Assembly: GCF_027107535.1 (NCBI RefSeq)
Contig: NZ_CP114283.1
Coordinates: 1,798,001-1,862,000 of the forward strand
DNA: 64,000 bases
DNA from: Streptomyces aurantiacus
GTDB lineage: Bacteria; Actinomycetota; Actinomycetes; Streptomycetales; Streptomycetaceae
Reading direction: 5' to 3'
The notes below the pieces were generated by a model that saw nothing but the letters and a program-made list of their open reading frames with translations, was not told the DNA's origin and searched no databases. This document shows positions 60,113 through 64,000 of the stretch, piece after piece (position 1 is the stretch's first letter; each line of letters starts with the position of its first letter). Made by a program: the position numbers and the translations under genes.

Positions 60113-60902
60113 CCGAGCAGTACTGGTCGGTCTCCGTCCAGAACCGGTAGAGGTTCTGCCCGCAGTACGTACGGAGCTCGTCGATGTCCAGGGCGCGCAG
60201 CAGCGCGTCGATCATGTCGAAGAACACGCCGTTCACCGCCGGGATCCACAGGACGGCGATCACGAGGAGCAGCCCGAAGGGTGCGAGCGGCTCCACCTGG
60301 CGGCGGATCTTGTACGACAGCCAGGGCTCGATCATGCCGTAGCCGTCCAGGCCCGGCACCGGCAAAAAGTTCAGCAGCGCGGCCGTGACCTGCAGCAACG
60401 CCAGGAACGCCAGGGCGAACTGGAAGTCGGCCGGGACGCCGTCGAGCGCGTCCAGCCAGAACGGGGCCGTGCAGACCACCGCGAACAGCACGTTCGTCAG
60501 CGGGCCCGCCGCCGAGATCAGGCTGTGCTTCCAGCGGCCCTGGATCCGGTTCCGCTCGATCCACACCGCGCCGCCCGGCAGGCCGATACCGCCCATCATC
60601 ACGAAGATGACGGGCAGCACGATGCTGAGCAGCGCGTGCGTGTACTTCAGCGGGTTCAGGGTCAGATAGCCCTTCGCGCCGATCGAGATGTCGCCGCTGT
60701 GCAGGGCCGTGCGCGCGTGCGCGTACTCGTGCAGACAGAGCGAGACGATCCAGGCCGCTGTCACGAACAGGAAGACGGCCACCCCTGGCTGCTCGGCGAA
60801 GCCCGTCCAGGTGGCCCATCCGGTCACCGCCGCGACGGCCACGATCCCGAGGAAGACGGGACTGATCCGCCGGTCGCTGTGCCGGGTGGTGGCGCTCGTC
60901 AT
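60102..60902 (-). CDS. Site-2 protease (M50) family membrane metalloprotease
   Basis: A 266-residue polytopic protease. The zinc motif HEYAH is in SLCLHEYAHARTALHSGD near residues 58-62 and the second motif LNFLPVPGLDGYGMIE near 175-190 gives the third ligand Asp. About six helices. Family members cleave anti-sigma factors within the membrane; the substrate is unknown. The SPVFLGIVAV start and the arrangement match the rhomboid-like peptidase M50 (actinobacterial YwhC type). Confidence 0.88.
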   Translation of the reverse strand: MTSATTRHSDRRISPVFLGIVAVAAVTGWATWTGFAEQPGVAVFLFVTAAWIVSLCLHEYAHARTALHSGDISIGAKGYLTLNPLKYTHALLSIVLPVIFVMMGGIGLPGGAVWIERNRIQGRWKHSLISAAGPLTNVLFAVVCTAPFWLDALDGVPADFQFALAFLALLQVTAALLNFLPVPGLDGYGMIEPWLSYKIRRQVEPLAPFGLLLVIAVLWIPAVNGVFFDMIDALLRALDIDELRTYCGQNLYRFWTETDQYCSVSP

Positions 60903-61080
60903 GGGGTGGGACTCCCTGGATTTCTCGATCGGGGCCGGGCGTGGCGGGTCGACCGTACCGGTGCTGTGGGGGGAACGTCCTGGGCAGGGTCGGGGTTCCT
61001 GCGGCCCCCGCCTCCGTCCCAGGCTCCTCCCGGCCCACGCGGTCGAAAATCCGGGCGGGTCCGGGACGCCGACAGGGACA
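60903..61080. other. Divergent promoter region
   Basis: This 178-bp spacer separates the site-2 protease from the AfsR-like gene. No clear operator or -10/-35 pair is seen. GGGACA immediately before 61081 is a weak ribosome-binding site. Confidence 0.4.
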
Positions 61081-64000
61081 ATGGTCTCCGTGCGCTACCG
61101 CATCCTCGGCACCACCCAGGCACTACGCAACGACGGCACCCTCGTCCCGGTCGGTGGCGCGCGGCTGCGCGCCCTGCTGACCGTGCTCGCCCTGCGCCCC
61201 GGACGGGCCGTGCCCGCCGCCGTGCTGGTCGACGAGGTGTGGGGCGTCGACCCGCCGGCCGACGCCACGGGCGCGCTGCAGGCCCTGGTGGGCCGGTTGC
61301 GCAGGGCCCTCGGCGCGGACGCGATCGGCTCCGCCGACGGCGGCTACCGGCTGCGCGCCGCGGCCGACGACATCGACCTGCACCGCTTCGAGCGGCTCGC
61401 GGGCGAGGGTTCCCGCGCGCTGGCCGACGACGACCCCGGCAAGGCGGCCGTCATCCTCGACGACGCCCTCGCCCTCTGGCGGGGGCCCGCCCTCGCCGAC
61501 CTCCCGGACCGCTCGGCCGAGTCGTCCCGCTGGGAGTCCCGCCGCCTCGACGCCCGGCGGACCCGCCTCACCGCGGCCCTCGCCCTCGGCCACGCCGAAC
61601 AGTCCCTGCCCGACCTCACCGCCCTCTGTGACGCACACCCCCTGGACGAGCCCCTCCAGTCGCTGCGCCTGCGTGCCCTGCGCGACGCGGGCCGCGCCGC
61701 GGAGGCACTGGCCGCCTACGAGTCCGTACGCCAACTCCTGGCGGACCGGCTGGGCGCGGACCCGGGTCCCGAACTGCGGTCACTGCACGGAGAGTTGCTA
61801 CGGGGAACACCTGCCGGGTCCGACCCCGGCCGGTCACCGAACGGTCGTGGAGCCGGGGCGCCGGAGGGGCGGGGCCCCGGGCAGGCGCCGGCCGGGCATG
61901 GTCCCGAACCGGTCCCGGACCGCCGGGGGCCCGACCCCGCCTCGTACGGCCGTGGACCCGGTGCGGCGCCGCACCGGCCCGCCCCGGCACCGGACGAGGG
62001 GCGCCGCGGCGCCGGGTCCGAGGTGCGGGAGCGTGCCGTGGTCCCCGGCAACCTCCGGGCCCGGCTCACCTCCTTCGTCGGCCGGAGCAGCGACCTCGCG
62101 ACCATCCGCGGCGACCTCGCGTCGGCGCGGCTCGTCACGCTGCTCGGGCCCGGCGGCGCCGGGAAGACCCGGCTCTCGCAGGAGGCGGCGGAGAGCGTCG
62201 CCGAGACCCTGCCCGACGGGGTGTGGCTGGCAGAGCTCGCACCCGTGGACGACCCGGAGGCCGTCCCCGAGGCCGTCCTCACCGCGCTCGGGGCGCGCGA
62301 GACCGTGCTGCGCGGCGCCGGGGCCGAGGAGATGCGGGCCGTCACCGACCGGCACGACGACCCGCTCGTCCGGCTCACCGAGCACTGCGCCAAACGCCGC
62401 ATGCTGATCGTCCTCGACAACTGCGAACACGTCGTGGACGCCGCGGCCCGGCTCGTCGAGCAGCTGCTCGAACGCTGCCCGGGACTGACCGTTCTCGCCA
62501 CGAGCCGTGAACCTCTCGGCGTGCCGGGGGAGTTGCTGAGGCCCGTCGAGCCCTTGCCCGAGCCGTACGCGCTGAAGCTGCTCGCCGACCGGGGAGCGGC
62601 CGCCCGGCCCGGCTTCCGGATCGAGGACGCCCCGGAGGCCGCCGCCGAGATCTGCCGGCGGCTCGACGGACTGCCGCTCGCCATCGAACTCGCCGCCGCC
62701 CGGCTGCGGATGCTGACCCCGCGCCAGATCGCCGACCGACTCGACAACCGCTTCCGTCTCCTCACCTCCGGCAGCCGTACCGTACTGCCCCGCCAGCAGA
62801 CCCTGCGTGCCGTCGTCGACTGGTCCTGGGAACTTTTGGACGAGGACGAACGCGACGTACTGCGGCGGCTGTCCGTGTTCGCCGGCGGCTGCGACCTCGC
62901 CGCCGCCGAGGCCGTCTGCGGACCCGCCGCGCTGGAGGCTCTCGGCTCGCTCGTCGACAAGTCCCTTGTCGTCGCGGCGCCTTCCTCCGAAGGCGCGGCC
63001 GACGGCGGGATGCGCTACCGGCTCCTGGAGACGGTCGCCGAGTACGCCGGACAGCGGCTCGACGAGTCCGGCGACCGCTCCGCCGCCGAGCGCGCCCACC
63101 TCACGTACTACCGCGAACTCGCCCGCACCACCGACCCGAAGCTGCGCGGCCCCGGCCAGCGCGCGGCCATCGATCTGCTCCAGCTCGAAGGCGAGAACAT
63201 GCGCGCCGCCCTGCACCACGCCGTCGCCGAGCGCGACGAGCAGGAGGCGCTCTGCCTCGTCCTCTCGCTCGCCTGGTACTGGCAGATCCGCGACGCGCGC
63301 ACGGCGCTCCGCAACTGGTCACGCGAGGTCATCGCACTGGGCCCCGACCCGTTCGCGCCGCCCGCGGAGCCGGCCGTCCCGCTGTACGAACCGTGTACCG
63401 CGACGCCGCCGCCGATGCGGCCCGAGGTCCTCCAGGAGGCCCGGCGCGGTGTCCACCTCATCCATCTCGCCTGCATGGACCTGGAGCTGGAGACCTGGAG
63501 CACGCCGGAGGCCGAGGCGAAGCTGCTGGCCATCACCGAGGCGTACCGGCCGGGGTTCCCGCAGGTCTGCCGCAACCCCGGCTACCTCTGGTTCTTCGCC
63601 GTGATGCTGACCGGCGACATGGACCGGCTGCGCGAGGTGGTCGACGCGAGTATCGACACCTGTCGCGAGCTCGGTTACCGGTGGGAGCTGGCCGTCGCCC
63701 TGCAGATGCGCGCCAACGTCCTGGCCAACCGCAGCGACTGGGCCGGCGACGCGACCCGTGACGCCGACGAGTCACTGGAGATCTTCGCCGGCATCGGGGA
63801 CGCCTGGGGCACCGCCGAGGCGCTCTCCGTCCGCGGCGAGGCCCACGAACGCAAGGGCGACAACGCCCTGGCCGCCGCGGACTACACGCGGGCCATCACC
63901 CACGCCGAACGACTCGGGGCCCGCGCCCAGACGGCCATCCTCACCACCCGTCTCGGCAGCGTCCTCATCGACTCGGGCGAGACCGAGCGGGGCGAGCGGC
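61081..64000 (+). CDS. AfsR/SARP-family (BTAD) regulator with NTPase domain, 3' end outside window
   Basis: At least 973 residues, open to the window end. The N-terminal OmpR-like DNA-binding domain is ILGTTQALRNDGTLVPVGGARLRALLTVLALRPGRAVPAAVL (about 7-48), then the BTAD alpha-helical domain to about 240 (ends ADRLGADPGPELRSLHGELL). A Gly/Pro-rich linker (about 245-320, GRGPGQAP-type repeats) leads to the NB-ARC/AAA-like ATPase: Walker A GPGGAGKT at 356-363, Walker B RMLIVLDNCEHVVDAA with Asp446, and LPLAIELAAARLRML near 540. TPR-like helices follow (from about 660). Such proteins activate secondary metabolism or stress genes with ATP/ADP switching. ATG 61081 or GTG 61090. Confidence 0.88.
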   Translation, partial: MVSVRYRILGTTQALRNDGTLVPVGGARLRALLTVLALRPGRAVPAAVLVDEVWGVDPPADATGALQALVGRLRRALGADAIGSADGGYRLRAAADDIDLHRFERLAGEGSRALADDDPGKAAVILDDALALWRGPALADLPDRSAESSRWESRRLDARRTRLTAALALGHAEQSLPDLTALCDAHPLDEPLQSLRLRALRDAGRAAEALAAYESVRQLLADRLGADPGPELRSLHGELLRGTPAGSDPGRSPNGRGAGAPEGRGPGQAPAGHGPEPVPDRRGPDPASYGRGPGAAPHRPAPAPDEGRRGAGSEVRERAVVPGNLRARLTSFVGRSSDLATIRGDLASARLVTLLGPGGAGKTRLSQEAAESVAETLPDGVWLAELAPVDDPEAVPEAVLTALGARETVLRGAGAEEMRAVTDRHDDPLVRLTEHCAKRRMLIVLDNCEHVVDAAARLVEQLLERCPGLTVLATSREPLGVPGELLRPVEPLPEPYALKLLADRGAAARPGFRIEDAPEAAAEICRRLDGLPLAIELAAARLRMLTPRQIADRLDNRFRLLTSGSRTVLPRQQTLRAVVDWSWELLDEDERDVLRRLSVFAGGCDLAAAEAVCGPAALEALGSLVDKSLVVAAPSSEGAADGGMRYRLLETVAEYAGQRLDESGDRSAAERAHLTYYRELARTTDPKLRGPGQRAAIDLLQLEGENMRAALHHAVAERDEQEALCLVLSLAWYWQIRDARTALRNWSREVIALGPDPFAPPAEPAVPLYEPCTATPPPMRPEVLQEARRGVHLIHLACMDLELETWSTPEAEAKLLAITEAYRPGFPQVCRNPGYLWFFAVMLTGDMDRLREVVDASIDTCRELGYRWELAVALQMRANVLANRSDWAGDATRDADESLEIFAGIGDAWGTAEALSVRGEAHERKGDNALAAADYTRAITHAERLGARAQTAILTTRLGSVLIDSGETERGER

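Noticed and set aside
59811..61631. Plus-strand 606-codon frame
   Set aside because: It is out of frame with the F420/AfsR-like genes and antisense to the site-2 protease, and is Arg/Pro-rich.

Overview
This is high-GC actinobacterial chromosome, almost certainly Streptomyces. Codon use is extremely GC-rich, there is an HtaA/Hmu heme system with DmdR/DtxR-type iron boxes, a CebR-type operator, an AfsR/SARP-like regulator, a DUF6243 gene, an F420 enzyme, Tat/Lol-type secretion signals, and the dispersed GCGCAGTTCCCCGCGCCCC intergenic repeat seen across streptomycete genomes. The genus is inferred from gene families and repeats; no database search was run.

Layout. (A) 1-14.8 kb is an accessory/defence region. 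It starts with the 3' part of an IS3-family transposase abutting a decayed LanC-like cyclase, then a 33-bp tandem repeat array and a perfect 16-bp inverted repeat, then a replication-relaxation family gene. Next comes a complete, translationally coupled four-gene Wadjet anti-plasmid condensin operon (jetABCD, DUF2397/DUF2398/SMC/DUF2399 type). It is followed by a methyltransferase + HEPN-like gene pair, whose second gene is broken by an in-frame amber codon and which is bracketed by a 19-bp direct repeat, and then a 5'-truncated nucleosidase/beta-propeller gene. jetA and the HEPN gene both carry a rare TTA codon, so bldA-dependent (developmental) expression is possible.

(B) 14.8-22.8 kb holds a TetR regulator with a GPV collagen-like insert, a divergent hydrolase-SDR operon, an enoyl-CoA hydratase, secreted esterases (one with a CBM2 and a CebR-like operator), and a MarR/YceI divergent pair with twin palindromic operators. 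(C) 22.9-28.6 kb is an envelope-stress-like module: histidine kinase, DUF4333 secreted protein, ABC ATPase, FtsX-like permease, LuxR-type response regulator. (D) 28.6-43 kb is mostly chromosomal housekeeping or peripheral metabolism: a Zur-like-box-controlled CobW/G3E GTPase, MazG-like protein, DoxX, SDR, PhoD phosphatase, oxidoreductase, MFS exporter, serine hydrolase with a probable CTG start, Rsm22-like methyltransferase, TetR with paired operators, GDPD, prim-pol-like protein and a lipoprotein.

(E) 43-57 kb is an iron/heme island: efeO-efeB-efeU for elemental iron, hmuTUV for heme import, two HtaA heme-binding surface proteins (one with an LAxTG sorting signal) and heme oxygenase. Iron boxes precede efeO, lie between hmuT and htaA, and precede the heme oxygenase gene. 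Together these genes would capture heme at the surface, import it, open the ring and recover iron. (F) 57-64 kb holds a sialidase, an F420:NADPH oxidoreductase, a small membrane protein, a site-2 protease and the first 973 codons of an AfsR/SARP-like regulator cut by the window end. No tRNA, rRNA or CRISPR array was recognised.
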